From an uncultured Bacillaceae bacterium (lineage in GTDB: Bacteria; Bacillota; Bacilli; Bacillales; Caldibacillaceae): a stretch of DNA of 64,000 nucleotides. How positions within the stretch are numbered: the stretch's first letter is position 1; each line of letters opens with the position of its first letter. Of the stretch, positions 1 through 8,987 are shown piece after piece. The stretch lies in the NCBI GenBank assembly GCA_937934645.1, contig CALGYZ010000082.1, positions 6,265 through 70,264 of the forward strand, in the 5' to 3' direction. Below the pieces are notes generated by a model. That model worked only from the letters and a program-made list of their open reading frames with translations, did not search any database and was not told where the DNA came from. Made by a program: the position numbers and the translations under genes.

Positions 1-1031
1 TCGGAAATAGCAGCATCAATGGCCGTCAGTGCCGAGTTCGATTTCGGCGACAGGCAAAGTTCAATCACAGCGTTAGCCAGGGGAATACGCGCTTCGGGAA
101 AGCCGATTTTTTCCGCTGTTTGTACCGCGGCAAATGTTCTTGCGCATGCTTGCGGATTAGCAAGGCCGATATCTTCATAAGCGATAACAAGCAATCTCCG
201 GGCTATGCTTGGCAAGTCCTCGGCAACGATCATCCTGGCCAAATAGTGAAGAGCTGCATTGACGTCACTTCCCCGAATTGATTTCTGTAAGCCCGATAAT
301 ACATCATAATGGTTGTCTCCGTTCCGGTCATGGGAAAAGCTTTTCTTTTGCACACATTCTTCCGCAATAGGAAGCGTAATTTGAATCTTTCCGTCTTCAT
401 CGGGCCCGGTAGATAAAACGGCCAGTTCCAGACCGTTTAATGCACTGCGTAAGTCGCCGTTAGTCGCCCGGGAAAAAAATTCAAGCGCTTCGTCGGTAAT
501 GTTAACCGGATACTTTCCCAGACCGCGTTCTTCATCCTTTAATGCCCTGATTAAAACGGACTTAATATCTTCGGGGAAAAGGGGCTTTAACTCGAAAATT
601 TGGCAGCGGCTGCGGATGGCCGGATTAATGACATGATAGGGATTGCCGGTAGTGGCACCGATTAAAACGATCATGCCGTTTTCCAAATAAGGAAGGAGAA
701 AATCCTGCTTTGCTTTATCAAGCCGGTGGACCTCATCAATAAGCAAAATGACTTTTCCACTTATTTTCGCTTCTTCGATAACAATTTCCATATCTTTTTT
801 ATTATTCGTGACCGCATTTAATTTGCGGAAAGCATAATCTGTGCTTCCGGCAATGGCACCGGCAATGGATGTTTTGCCGACTCCCGGCGGACCGTATAAA
901 ATCATGGATGACAATTGCCGCGCCTTAACCATGCGGTGGATAATTTTTCCTTCACCAATTAAATGCTTTTGACCTGCTACTTCATCTATTGTTCTTGGAC
1001 GCATTCTGTAGGCTAACGGTTGTGTTTTCAT
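1..1031 (-). CDS. rarA: Replication-associated recombination ATPase RarA (MgsA/YrvN), partial
   Basis: AAA+ ATPase of the RarA/MgsA/WRNIP1 family, which acts at stalled replication forks with SSB and the replisome. The minus-strand reading frame begins MKTQPLAYRMRPRT and is open to the window edge, so only about 343 N-terminal residues are visible. It shows a Walker A (GPPGVGKT), a Walker B (LLIDEVHR), a sensor-like IGATTGNP segment and the start of the C-terminal helical domain. An ATG three bases upstream (1034) is an alternative start; the Shine-Dalgarno AGGGGAAG fits 1031 better. The C-terminus lies outside the window. Position next to cymR matches yrvN of B. subtilis. Confidence 0.95.
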   Translation of the reverse strand, partial: MKTQPLAYRMRPRTIDEVAGQKHLIGEGKIIHRMVKARQLSSMILYGPPGVGKTSIAGAIAGSTDYAFRKLNAVTNNKKDMEIVIEEAKISGKVILLIDEVHRLDKAKQDFLLPYLENGMIVLIGATTGNPYHVINPAIRSRCQIFELKPLFPEDIKSVLIRALKDEERGLGKYPVNITDEALEFFSRATNGDLRSALNGLELAVLSTGPDEDGKIQITLPIAEECVQKKSFSHDRNGDNHYDVLSGLQKSIRGSDVNAALHYLARMIVAEDLPSIARRLLVIAYEDIGLANPQACARTFAAVQTAEKIGFPEARIPLANAVIELCLSPKSNSALTAIDAAIS

Positions 1032-1136
1032 CATACTTCCCCTTTATCACAGTAGTTGCAAAATGTTCCAACCTCTAATCTAACATAAAGCCGGAAAATG
1101 GTGAAGAAACCGGACATAGTGATGTTTATTAAATTA

Positions 1137-1145
1137 TGATATAAT
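1137..1145 (+). promoter_or_regulatory. Extended -10 promoter element upstream of the yczE-like gene
   Basis: TGATATAAT, an exact TGn extension plus TATAAT, lies about 45 bases before the translation start. No good -35 box is visible 17 bases upstream (TAGTGA). It probably drives the yczE-like gene and perhaps cymR. The region 1035-1136 between the divergent genes holds nothing else I can recognise. Confidence 0.5.
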
Positions 1146-1190
1146 AATAAGATAGGCGCATAAAAAATGAAAAAAGGAAGTCGGTTGTTA

Positions 1191-1871
1191 TTGAAAATTT
1201 TTAACTTGGAACTGCTTGTTAAATCATTAATTTATCTCGCGGGTATATGTGTCATGTCTTTCGGAATCGCGCTGACGATTCAGGCAGGAATCGGCGTTGC
1301 ACCATGGGATGTTTTGCACATTGGATTGTATAAACAATTCGGACTCACTATCGGAACATGGAATATTATTGTTGGTATAATAATATTGGCTGCATCCGCA
1401 GTCATCGTGAAAAAATTTCCGAAACCGGGTGCGTATTTTAATTTGATTTTCGTCGGGGTTTTCATTGACCTGTTTCTTTTTTTGCTCCCCTTTTCGCCTT
1501 CCTTTTTTATAACAAAAATCATCGTATTAATTGCAGGATTGATCATTATGGCAACCGGTATGGGAATGTATATTTCCGCCGGGGTCGGCACCGGACCGCG
1601 GGACAGTTTAATGATGGCCCTGCATTTGAAAAAAGGGTGGAAAGTACAAAATGTCCGTCTGGTTATGGAAATTTCCGTGCTCGTTGCCGGCTGGTTGATG
1701 GGAGGTCCAGTCCATATCGGAACCGTAATTGCCGGCTTATTGACCGGGCATGCCTCCGGTATATCCATTTCTTATTTTTATAAACATACCAACCGTCTCA
1801 TTAACGTCATTCAAAAATATGAAAAGAAAAAAGAACAAATGAAAGGAAACAAAAAAGAAATTGTCATGTAA
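1191..1871 (+). CDS. YczE/YyaS/YitT-type integral membrane protein
   Basis: A 226-residue polytopic membrane protein with about five hydrophobic segments. The N-terminal segment with IQAGIGVAPWDVLHIGLY and the internal ISAGVGTGPRDSLMMAL repeat are typical of the YczE family (COG2364). The molecular function is not known; B. subtilis yczE affects surfactin production. I place the start at TTG 1191 because AAGGAAG (1174-1180) sits 10 bases upstream; the upstream in-frame ATG at 1167 has no ribosome-binding site and itself precedes that Shine-Dalgarno. The gene lies between rarA and cymR, where B. subtilis has no such gene. Its 3' end is 17 bases from cymR, so the two are probably cotranscribed. 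Confidence 0.75.
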   Translation: MKIFNLELLVKSLIYLAGICVMSFGIALTIQAGIGVAPWDVLHIGLYKQFGLTIGTWNIIVGIIILAASAVIVKKFPKPGAYFNLIFVGVFIDLFLFLLPFSPSFFITKIIVLIAGLIIMATGMGMYISAGVGTGPRDSLMMALHLKKGWKVQNVRLVMEISVLVAGWLMGGPVHIGTVIAGLLTGHASGISISYFYKHTNRLINVIQKYEKKKEQMKGNKKEIVM

Positions 1872-1888
1872 ATTGAGGTGCTGTACAA

Positions 1889-2311
1889 ATGAAAATATCA
1901 ACGAAAGGCAGATACGGATTAACTATTATGATTGAACTGGCTAAAAAACACGGGGAAGGGCCGATCGCATTAAAAACAATCGCCAGGTCCAATAATTTAT
2001 CTGAACATTATTTAGAACAAATCATTTCCCCTTTGAGAAACGCAGGTCTCGTCCGGAGTATCCGCGGTGCATACGGCGGTTATACTTTGGCTGATGATCC
2101 GAAAAACATAACAGCCGGAGATATCATCCGTGTGCTGGAAGGACCGATTCAGCTTGTAGAAGGAATAGAAGACGAAGAACCGGCAAAGAGAGAATTATGG
2201 ATCCGGATCAGTGACGCGATAAAAAATGTTTTGGATAATACTACTCTTGAAGATCTGGCCACGCATTCCGAGTCTGGTGACAGTGATGAAGGCTACATGT
2301 TTTACATTTAG
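1889..2311 (+). CDS. cymR: Rrf2-family regulator of cysteine metabolism CymR
   Basis: 140 residues, close to the 138 of B. subtilis CymR. The N-terminus MKISTKGRYGLTIMIEL and the winged-helix recognition region with SEHYLEQIISPLRNAGLV and RGAYGGY are characteristic of the Rrf2 family. It lacks the three clustered cysteines of IscR-type iron-sulfur members, as expected of CymR, which represses sulfur-uptake and cysteine genes in complex with CysK. GAGGTG is 8 bases before the ATG. It is followed by a cysteine desulfurase and mnmA, the usual Bacillus context. Confidence 0.93.
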   Translation: MKISTKGRYGLTIMIELAKKHGEGPIALKTIARSNNLSEHYLEQIISPLRNAGLVRSIRGAYGGYTLADDPKNITAGDIIRVLEGPIQLVEGIEDEEPAKRELWIRISDAIKNVLDNTTLEDLATHSESGDSDEGYMFYI

Positions 2312-2398
2312 TCCGGACTCGGATAAATTAGTAATGTAAGTTTTATTTACCGTGTGAAGACTAATGAATAAAGCTGGGAATAAAAAGTTGGTGAAGAC

Positions 2399-3547
2399 AT
2401 GGAAAGATTTTATCTTGATCATGCAGCAACGACACCTGTGCATCCCGCTGTGATCGATGAAATGACGGATGTCATGAAGCATATATTCGGCAATCCATCA
2501 AGCATCCATTTCTTTGGAAGAGAAGCGCGGAAAATTATAGATGAAGCAAGAACAGTTATCGCCAAATCTTTGCATGCCGATATTAATGAAATCATTTTTA
2601 CAAGCGGCGGAACGGAAGCCGACAATTTGGCATTGATCGGTACCGCCATGGCGAATAAAGACCGTGGAGGACATATAATCACCACCAGAATAGAACATCA
2701 TGCAGTATTAAATACATGCAAGATGCTGGAAAAAGCCGGCTTTGAAGTAACTTACCTGCCGGTAGATCAAGAAGGACGGGTATCTGTTGAAGACGTTAAA
2801 CGTTCTTTAAGGGATGACACAATACTTGTTTCAATAATGTATGCAAATAATGAAACAGGTACCCTTCAGCCAATAAGGGAAATCGGAAAACTGTTATCTG
2901 GCCACCAGGCTTATTTCCACACGGATGCCGTCCAGGCTTACGGTCTTCTGCCCATTGATGTCCGCAAATCCGGTATTGATTTGTTATCCGTTTCTGCCCA
3001 TAAAATTAACGGTCCGAAGGGAATCGGATTTTTATACGCAAAAGAAGATGTGAAGCTGATCCCGAATATTTACGGCGGGGAACAGGAGAGGAAACGGAGG
3101 GCGGGTACGGAAAATGTACCAGCCATAGCCGGTTTTAAAAAAGCCGTTGAAATTGCAGAGCAAGAAAAGGACCGGAAATATGAATATTTTCATGATATAA
3201 GAACGCGGTTTATTCAGGGATTGAAAAATGAAAATATTTCTTTCCGGGTGAATGGTCCGGAGAAAAACGATGTGCTTCCCCAAATTTTAAATGTTAGCTT
3301 TCCGGGGACAAATGTGGAACAATTGCTTGTTAACCTGGACTTGGAAGGAATTGCCGCATCGGGCGGTTCCGCCTGCACAGCCGGATCCCTGGAACCGAGC
3401 CATGTGCTCAGTGCCATGTACGGTAAAGATGCGGATGAAGTGTATAACTCGGTCCGTTTCAGCTTCGGATACGGAAATACACTTGAACAAACAGACGTCA
3501 TTACGGAAAAAATTGCAAAAATAGTAAAACGGCTTACGGAAAAATGA
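2399..3547 (+). CDS. Cysteine desulfurase (YrvO-type, partner of MnmA)
   Basis: PLP-dependent class V aminotransferase fold, 382 residues. The cofactor lysine is Lys202 in SAHKINGPKG and the catalytic cysteine is Cys326 in SGGSACTAGSLEPSHVL. It takes sulfur from cysteine as a persulfide. Because it sits directly before mnmA (10 bases from stop to start), it is most likely the dedicated sulfur donor for tRNA 2-thiouridylation, as shown for B. subtilis YrvO, rather than a general Fe-S cluster enzyme. The Shine-Dalgarno is GGTGAAG just before ATG 2399. Confidence 0.93.
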   Translation: MERFYLDHAATTPVHPAVIDEMTDVMKHIFGNPSSIHFFGREARKIIDEARTVIAKSLHADINEIIFTSGGTEADNLALIGTAMANKDRGGHIITTRIEHHAVLNTCKMLEKAGFEVTYLPVDQEGRVSVEDVKRSLRDDTILVSIMYANNETGTLQPIREIGKLLSGHQAYFHTDAVQAYGLLPIDVRKSGIDLLSVSAHKINGPKGIGFLYAKEDVKLIPNIYGGEQERKRRAGTENVPAIAGFKKAVEIAEQEKDRKYEYFHDIRTRFIQGLKNENISFRVNGPEKNDVLPQILNVSFPGTNVEQLLVNLDLEGIAASGGSACTAGSLEPSHVLSAMYGKDADEVYNSVRFSFGYGNTLEQTDVITEKIAKIVKRLTEK

Positions 3548-3557
3548 GGTGATCCGG

Positions 3558-4670
3558 ATGAAAGAACCAAAAGACACAAGAGTTGTTGTGGGAATGAGCG
3601 GCGGTGTCGATTCATCGGTTGCGGCATATTTGCTAAAACAGCAAGGTTACGATGTGATTGGTGTTTTCATGAAAAACTGGGACGATACCGATGAACGCGG
3701 AGTTTGTACGGCTACGGAAGATTATGAAGATGTAATCCGGGTATGCAACCAGATTGGCATTCCATATTACGCCGTTAACTTTGAAAAAGAGTATTGGGAT
3801 AAAGTGTTCACGTATTTTCTTGACGAATATAAAGCTGGAAGAACCCCCAATCCTGATGTCATGTGCAATAAAGAAATTAAATTTAAAGCTTTTCTGGACC
3901 ATGCGATGAAACTGGGAGCAGATTACATGGCAACCGGCCATTATGCCCGCGTCAAATGTGAGGACGGGGAATACAGACTGCTGCGCGGCAAAGATTCGAA
4001 TAAAGACCAGACATATTTTCTCAATCAACTGTCGCAGGAGCAGCTTTCCAGAGTGATGTTCCCCCTTGGCGATCTGACGAAAAAACGAGTGCGGGAAATT
4101 GCCAAAGAGGCCGGACTGGTGACGGCCACAAAGAAAGACAGCACGGGAATTTGTTTTATCGGTGAACGGAATTTTAAAGAGTTTTTAAGCCAATACTTAC
4201 CTGCCCAGCCCGGAAAAATGGAGACTTTGTCCGGGGAAGTAAAAGGGAATCATGACGGTTTGATGTATTATACGATCGGACAAAGACACGGCCTCGGGAT
4301 CGGCGGGGCAGGCGAACCGTGGTTTGTTGTAGGAAAAGATTTAAAACGGAACGTGCTGTATGTAGAGCAGGGCTTTCACAATGACGCACTGTATTCGGAT
4401 GCCCTTATTGCGACAAATGTAAATTGGATTTCCAAGCGTGAAAAGCCGGAGCAATTTACCTGCACGGCCAAGTTCCGCTATCGTCAGCCGGACCATCCGG
4501 TTACAGTTACGTTATTGGAAGGCGGACGGGTAAAAGTCAGCTATGACGAGCCTGTACGTGCTGTCACACCCGGACAGGCCGTTGTCTTCTACGATGGAGA
4601 AGAATGTCTCGGAGGCGGAATCATTGATGAAGTGTATAAAAAAGAGGAACGCCTCGAATATGTAGGCTGA
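3558..4670 (+). CDS. mnmA: tRNA-specific 2-thiouridylase MnmA
   Basis: 370 residues. It adenylates and thiolates U34 of tRNA-Lys, -Glu and -Gln. Visible features are the PP-loop SGGVDSS (residues 14-20), the catalytic cysteines Cys103 (DVMCNKE) and Cys199 (GICFIGER), and the C-terminal beta-barrel. I chose ATG 3558, 6 bases after GAGGTG, over an upstream GTG at 3549 that overlaps the Shine-Dalgarno. The upstream desulfurase should supply the sulfur. In B. subtilis a TPR protein gene (yrrB) follows; here a terminator and recD2 follow directly. Confidence 0.97.
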   Translation: MKEPKDTRVVVGMSGGVDSSVAAYLLKQQGYDVIGVFMKNWDDTDERGVCTATEDYEDVIRVCNQIGIPYYAVNFEKEYWDKVFTYFLDEYKAGRTPNPDVMCNKEIKFKAFLDHAMKLGADYMATGHYARVKCEDGEYRLLRGKDSNKDQTYFLNQLSQEQLSRVMFPLGDLTKKRVREIAKEAGLVTATKKDSTGICFIGERNFKEFLSQYLPAQPGKMETLSGEVKGNHDGLMYYTIGQRHGLGIGGAGEPWFVVGKDLKRNVLYVEQGFHNDALYSDALIATNVNWISKREKPEQFTCTAKFRYRQPDHPVTVTLLEGGRVKVSYDEPVRAVTPGQAVVFYDGEECLGGGIIDEVYKKEERLEYVG

Positions 4671-4673
4671 TAA

Positions 4674-4730
4674 GAAAAAGGACAGGATCTTCCGGTATGT
4701 ATTTGTTGACCGGTGTTCCTGTCCTTTTTC
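4674..4730 (+). terminator. Rho-independent terminator after mnmA
   Basis: Arms GAAAAAGGACAGGA and TCCTGTCCTTTTTC are perfectly complementary over 14 bases and end in a T run. This closes the cymR-mnmA unit; recD2 starts 68 bases later. Confidence 0.85.
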
Positions 4731-4797
4731 ATTGATATTTTATATAATATTTGTGAACAGATGATCGTCTTCAAACGGATGAAAGGAAGAGGAAACA

Positions 4798-7182
4798 ATG
4801 GAGCAGGCAAGCAAAACATTTATCAAAGGACGGCCGGTAATTAAAATTTTTCATAACGAAAACAACTTGTATACGGTTCTTCGCATCCGTGTTGAAGATT
4901 CCAGTGAAGATTTAAAAGATGATTATGCGGTAGTTACCGGTTATTTACCGCGGCTTCATCAGGAAGAGACATACATTTTTTACGGTCACTTCACGGAACA
5001 TCCGAAATACGGCCGCCAATTTTATTCAACCCATTTTCAAAAAGAATTACCTAAGTCGAAGGAAGATATCATTAAATATTTATCAAGCGAGTTGTTCAAA
5101 GGGATCGGAAAAAAAACTGCGGAAAAGATTGTGGATGCTTTAGGGGAAGACGCCATTTCCAAAATTTTAAAACAACCTTCCCTATTGGATACAGTACCGC
5201 AATTAAGCCGTGCGAAGGCCCGGACATTATATAAAACATTAATTGAGCATCAGGGTTTGGAAAATATAATGATCGCTTTGAATAAATACGGTTTTGGTCC
5301 CCAGCTTTCAATGCGGATTTATCAGACGTATAAAGAAGAAACGATCAAAATTATTGAAAACAATCCGTACCGGCTCGTGGAAGATGTGGAAGGAATTGGA
5401 TTTGCCCGTGCCGACGAACTCGGCCATCGTTTAGGAATCCGGGGAAATCATCCTGACCGGATTAAAGCCGGATGTTTGTACACGTTGGAACAGAAGGTCA
5501 TGCAGGACGGCCATTGTTTTCTTGAAAAAAATGATCTGGTCGAATCCGTCATCCAATTGCTCGAGTCGGGACAGCCGTTTCATATTCAAGAAAATGAAGT
5601 TGAGAACGGGCTGCTGAAGCTTGAAGAAGAAAATAAGATTGTTGTTGAAGACGGAAGGGTCTTTTTGTCAACCATCTTTTACTCTGAAAAAGGATTAGTG
5701 AAAAAGATTAATAAAATTTTGAGCCAGACGGAATACGAAGATCAATTTCCGGAATCCGAATTTTTACTGGCACTCGGCGAACTCGAAGAAGAGCTTGGGA
5801 TCCAGTATGCCCCGTCTCAAAAGGAAGCGATCCGGACGGCTCTAACGTCCCCGATGTTAATTTTAACCGGCGGGCCGGGAACAGGAAAAACAACGGTGAT
5901 CAAAGGCATTGTGGAGTTATATGGCAAACTATACGGTTATTCACTCGATCCAAAAGACTATAAAAAGGATGAAATATTTCCATTTGTTTTAGCCGCTCCG
6001 ACGGGAAGGGCGGCTAAAAGAATGACGGAATCTACCGGTCTGCCCGCTGTCACCATCCACCGTCTGCTCGGATGGAATGGAACGGAAACATTTGAATATA
6101 ATGAGGACAATCCCATTGAAGGAAAAATTGTAATTATCGACGAAATGTCAATGGTTGATATTTGGCTCGCCTATCAATTATTCCGCGCTCTGCCGGACCG
6201 TGTGCAAGTCATTTTGGTCGGTGATGAAGATCAGTTGCCTTCAGTAGGACCGGGACAGGTGCTGAAAGACTTACTGGCAGCAGAAAAAATACCGACAGTC
6301 CACTTGAAAGAAATTTACCGACAGGAAAATGGTTCCTCGATTATTGAACTGGCTCATGCCATTAAAAACGGAAAAGTTCCCGCCGACTTAACCGAACAAA
6401 AGGAGGACCGTTCCTTTATTCCATGCAGGACCTACCAGGTAACTGAATGCATCCGGCAAATTGTCAATCATGCGATAAAAAAGGGCTATACAAAAAAAGA
6501 TATTCAAGTTCTTGCTCCCATGTACCGCGGTCCTGCCGGAATTGACCGGTTAAACCAAATTCTCCAGGACATTTTAAATGAAAAGGAAGAAAAACGCCCA
6601 AGGGAATTGAATTACGGTGATATGACTTACAGGGTTGGAGATAAAGTTTTACAACTTGTGAACCAGCCGGAAAAAAATATTTTTAACGGTGATATCGGAG
6701 AGGTTGTAGCAATTTTTTATGCGAAGGAGAATAAAGAAAAAACGGACCAGCTTATTGTATCGTACGATGGAAATGAAATTACGTACACAAGACAGGAATT
6801 AAATCAAATCACCCATGCTTATTGTTGCAGTATTCACAAATCCCAAGGAAGTGAGTTTCCCGTTGTCATCCTGCCGGTTGTTAAAGGATACCACCGTATG
6901 CTTAAACGAAACCTTATTTATACAGCAATTACACGGAGTAAAGAAAAATTAATCTTATGTGGTGAAACGGAAGCTTTTGAAAAAGCGGTAAAACGGACGG
7001 ATGGTCATTTACGGAATACGACTTTAAAAGAACGGCTGCAAAACTCCCTGGCTCCGGAAGAGACGGTAAAAAAAGATCTTTATTTATCACTGGAAGAGAT
7101 GTTGATGGATACTGATCCGATGATCGGCATGGAAAACATTACTCCATACGATTTTATGGAAAAGGAAGAAGCAGGAATGTAA
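4798..7182 (+). CDS. recD2: ATP-dependent DNA helicase RecD2 (YrrC)
   Basis: 794 residues, like B. subtilis RecD2 (798). It is a superfamily 1B 5'-3' helicase that acts outside RecBCD in repair and fork maintenance. The RecD2-specific N-terminal extension carries helix-hairpin-helix repeats (around FKGIGKKTAEKI and EDVEGIGFARADEL). The motor has Walker A GGPGTGKTT (about 358-366), the DExx box IDEMSM, GDEDQLPSVGPGQ, and a C-terminal motif with HKSQGSEFPVVILP and YTAITRSK. The ATG follows AGGAAGAGG. Confidence 0.95.
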   Translation: MEQASKTFIKGRPVIKIFHNENNLYTVLRIRVEDSSEDLKDDYAVVTGYLPRLHQEETYIFYGHFTEHPKYGRQFYSTHFQKELPKSKEDIIKYLSSELFKGIGKKTAEKIVDALGEDAISKILKQPSLLDTVPQLSRAKARTLYKTLIEHQGLENIMIALNKYGFGPQLSMRIYQTYKEETIKIIENNPYRLVEDVEGIGFARADELGHRLGIRGNHPDRIKAGCLYTLEQKVMQDGHCFLEKNDLVESVIQLLESGQPFHIQENEVENGLLKLEEENKIVVEDGRVFLSTIFYSEKGLVKKINKILSQTEYEDQFPESEFLLALGELEEELGIQYAPSQKEAIRTALTSPMLILTGGPGTGKTTVIKGIVELYGKLYGYSLDPKDYKKDEIFPFVLAAPTGRAAKRMTESTGLPAVTIHRLLGWNGTETFEYNEDNPIEGKIVIIDEMSMVDIWLAYQLFRALPDRVQVILVGDEDQLPSVGPGQVLKDLLAAEKIPTVHLKEIYRQENGSSIIELAHAIKNGKVPADLTEQKEDRSFIPCRTYQVTECIRQIVNHAIKKGYTKKDIQVLAPMYRGPAGIDRLNQILQDILNEKEEKRPRELNYGDMTYRVGDKVLQLVNQPEKNIFNGDIGEVVAIFYAKENKEKTDQLIVSYDGNEITYTRQELNQITHAYCCSIHKSQGSEFPVVILPVVKGYHRMLKRNLIYTAITRSKEKLILCGETEAFEKAVKRTDGHLRNTTLKERLQNSLAPEETVKKDLYLSLEEMLMDTDPMIGMENITPYDFMEKEEAGM

Positions 7183-7260
7183 AATGAGAACAATATGTTT
7201 ATTTTTGGACAATTTGGGCAAAAATGTCATAACAAAATCATTTTTCCGAGGAGTGAGAGT

Positions 7261-7455
7261 GTGTATTTTATTTGCCCGAATTGTCAAAGCAAAGATATTG
7301 GCAAGATTGGTGTGAACCAGTATTATTGCTGGAATTGTTTTATTGAACTTTCGGTTTCCAACGGGATTATACATACACACCAGGTGGAAGAAGACGGTTC
7401 ATTATCTTCTTTGGATGATTTGTTTCCTGAAGAGAAACGGAAGTTTCACGCATAA
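7261..7455 (+). CDS. Small zinc-ribbon protein of unknown function
   Basis: 64 residues with two CxxC knuckles, CPNCQSKDIG and YYCWNCFIEL, 15 residues apart, followed by an acidic C-terminal tail (EEDGSLSSLDDLFPEE). This is a plausible zinc ribbon; the function is unknown. I chose GTG 7261, preceded at good spacing by GAGGAGTGA; the frame extends upstream to 7195 without another convincing site. Similar small proteins occur next to recD2 in other Bacillus species. A terminator overlaps the stop codon. Confidence 0.7.
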   Translation: MYFICPNCQSKDIGKIGVNQYYCWNCFIELSVSNGIIHTHQVEEDGSLSSLDDLFPEEKRKFHA

Positions 7456-7483
7456 AAAGGAGCGTCAAAGCTTCTTTTTTTTT
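7455..7483 (+). terminator. Terminator after the zinc-ribbon gene
   Basis: AAAAGGAGC pairs with GCTTCTTTT (one G-U pair) across a six-base loop and is followed by a run of T. It begins within the stop codon of the upstream gene. Confidence 0.6.
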
Positions 7484-7569
7484 GCCTTTCCGGCGGATAT
7501 AAAAGTTGTGCCGGAGAAGGTTTGCATAATCTGAACGGATTCTCCCAAACTAAAAAGGGAGTGTTCGCA

Positions 7570-8640
7570 ATGGATATTAAAATAAAATGGTTTTACCGCC
7601 TCGGTTTTTTATTATTACTCTTTATTGTGATCTTTATTTTTATAAAGTTGTCGCCGGTATGGAAGCCGGTAATCCGGATCTTGCTGACTGCCGGGTTTCC
7701 ATTTCTCGGAGCAGCTTTTGTTTCATACCTTTTATATCCTTTTGTAGAAAAATTGCACCGGCAGGGGTTGCAAAGAGGGTTGTCAGTTTTAATTATTTAC
7801 GTTATTTTTTTCGGCGGAACGGGATACGGGATATATAAAGGATTTCCGGCTTTCTTAAATCAATTAAAAGAGTTGTCGGAAAACATCCCCCGTTTTATTG
7901 AGCTTTACGATCAGTGGGCCGGTATTATAGAAAAAAAGACAAAATCATGGCCGCTCGGAATCCATGAACATATTGATAAAGGGTTAATGGCATTAAATAA
8001 CGGAATTGAGAACTTTATCCGGAGAATATGGAACTTTTTTATTTGGCTGGCGGATGCATTTTTTTTAATTGTGCTGATTCCTTTTATTGCTTTTTATATG
8101 TTAAAAGATATCGATTATTTAAAGAAGGCTTTTTGGAGTTTCATACCGGAACGGTGGCGAAAGCCCGCACATTATTTTATAATCAAAGTGGATGAATCAT
8201 TGGGAAATTATATCCGCGGCCAGTTAATTGTTTGTCTCACGGTAGGTATCGTATCCAGTTTCTTTTTCTGGCTTATGAAATTGGAATACCCGCTGTTGCT
8301 CGGCTCGTTTATCGGGATTACAAATGTCATTCCTTATTTCGGACCGATTATCGGCATTGTACCTGCGGTGGCGGTAGCTGTCCACCATTCGGTAAAAATG
8401 ATCATTTTCGTTATATTATTTGTTTTCGGATTGCAGTTTTTGGAGGGGAATGTTCTGTCGCCGCTTATTGTCGGTAAATCATTGCGGATGCATCCACTTT
8501 TAATTATTTTTTCCATTTTGATTGGCGGTGAAGCAGGGGGAATTATCGGTTTGATCGTTGCTGTTCCGATTGTGGCCGTAATAAAAACAGCAGGCATCCA
8601 GGCAATTGAACAATTTAAAAGAAATGCCGCGGAGCCCTAG
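7570..8640 (+). CDS. AI-2E family transporter (YrrI)
   Basis: 356 residues with about eight hydrophobic segments and the family's characteristic soluble stretch after the third (KELSENIPRFIELYDQW). Conserved late segments include GSFIGITNVIPYFGPIIGIVPA and the final GLIVAVPIVAVIK. Members (PF01594) export small molecules or act as Na+/H+ antiporters; the substrate here cannot be inferred. I chose ATG 7570 after AAAAGGGAGTG; a TTG 48 bases upstream is in frame but lacks a site. Same position as yrrI in B. subtilis. Confidence 0.85.
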   Translation: MDIKIKWFYRLGFLLLLFIVIFIFIKLSPVWKPVIRILLTAGFPFLGAAFVSYLLYPFVEKLHRQGLQRGLSVLIIYVIFFGGTGYGIYKGFPAFLNQLKELSENIPRFIELYDQWAGIIEKKTKSWPLGIHEHIDKGLMALNNGIENFIRRIWNFFIWLADAFFLIVLIPFIAFYMLKDIDYLKKAFWSFIPERWRKPAHYFIIKVDESLGNYIRGQLIVCLTVGIVSSFFFWLMKLEYPLLLGSFIGITNVIPYFGPIIGIVPAVAVAVHHSVKMIIFVILFVFGLQFLEGNVLSPLIVGKSLRMHPLLIIFSILIGGEAGGIIGLIVAVPIVAVIKTAGIQAIEQFKRNAAEP

Positions 8641-8654
8641 ATTTTCATCAAAGT

Positions 8655-8684
8655 TTGACAATATTCCCCTTATAATATTAGAAT
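8655..8684 (+). promoter_or_regulatory. Sigma-A promoter for alaS
   Basis: TTGACA (8655-8660), an 18-base spacer, and TAGAAT (8679-8684). It lies just upstream of the alaS T-box leader. Confidence 0.65.
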
Positions 8685-8715
8685 TATGCATATAATTCCA
8701 TAACAGGACAACACA

Positions 8716-8950
8716 ATGATGGAACAAGTATGTCAAAAATTTACCCTTTAGAGAGGAATTCCCCAGGCTGAAAGGATTCCGGGAAAGTTTTGACAGAAAG
8801 CCACTCCTGAGTGCAGTTAATCCCTGCCGCTTCCAGCGTTATCAGAAAAGAGCGATGAAAATTCGTGCAGATTTGTTGAATTTTCATAACTAGGGTGGTA
8901 CCGCGGAATGAAACTCTTCGTCCCTAAACGTTGGGGGAGGAGTTTTTTTG
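8716..8950 (+). ncRNA. T-box riboswitch (alanine) upstream of alaS
   Basis: The T-box core AGGGTGGTACCGCG is at 8892-8905. Stem I elements are recognisable (AGAGAG near 8749, GGCTGAAAG near 8767). The likely specifier is GCC at 8800-8802 in the context GAAAGCCACTCCTGAG, an alanine codon; the glyQS leader in this window has GGC in the equivalent GAAGGCGTTCCTGAG context. A terminator (AAACTC with GGAGTTT plus T run) ends near 8950. Uncharged tRNA-Ala should stabilise the antiterminator and let alaS be transcribed. The 5' boundary is approximate. Confidence 0.92.
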
Positions 8951-8987
8951 TGTTGAGAAAAAACAGATTTAAGGGAGGATTATCGTT

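Noticed and set aside
3214..3627. 137-codon minus-strand frame across the desulfurase-mnmA junction
   Set aside because: Mirror of two conserved genes; no own promoter or site.
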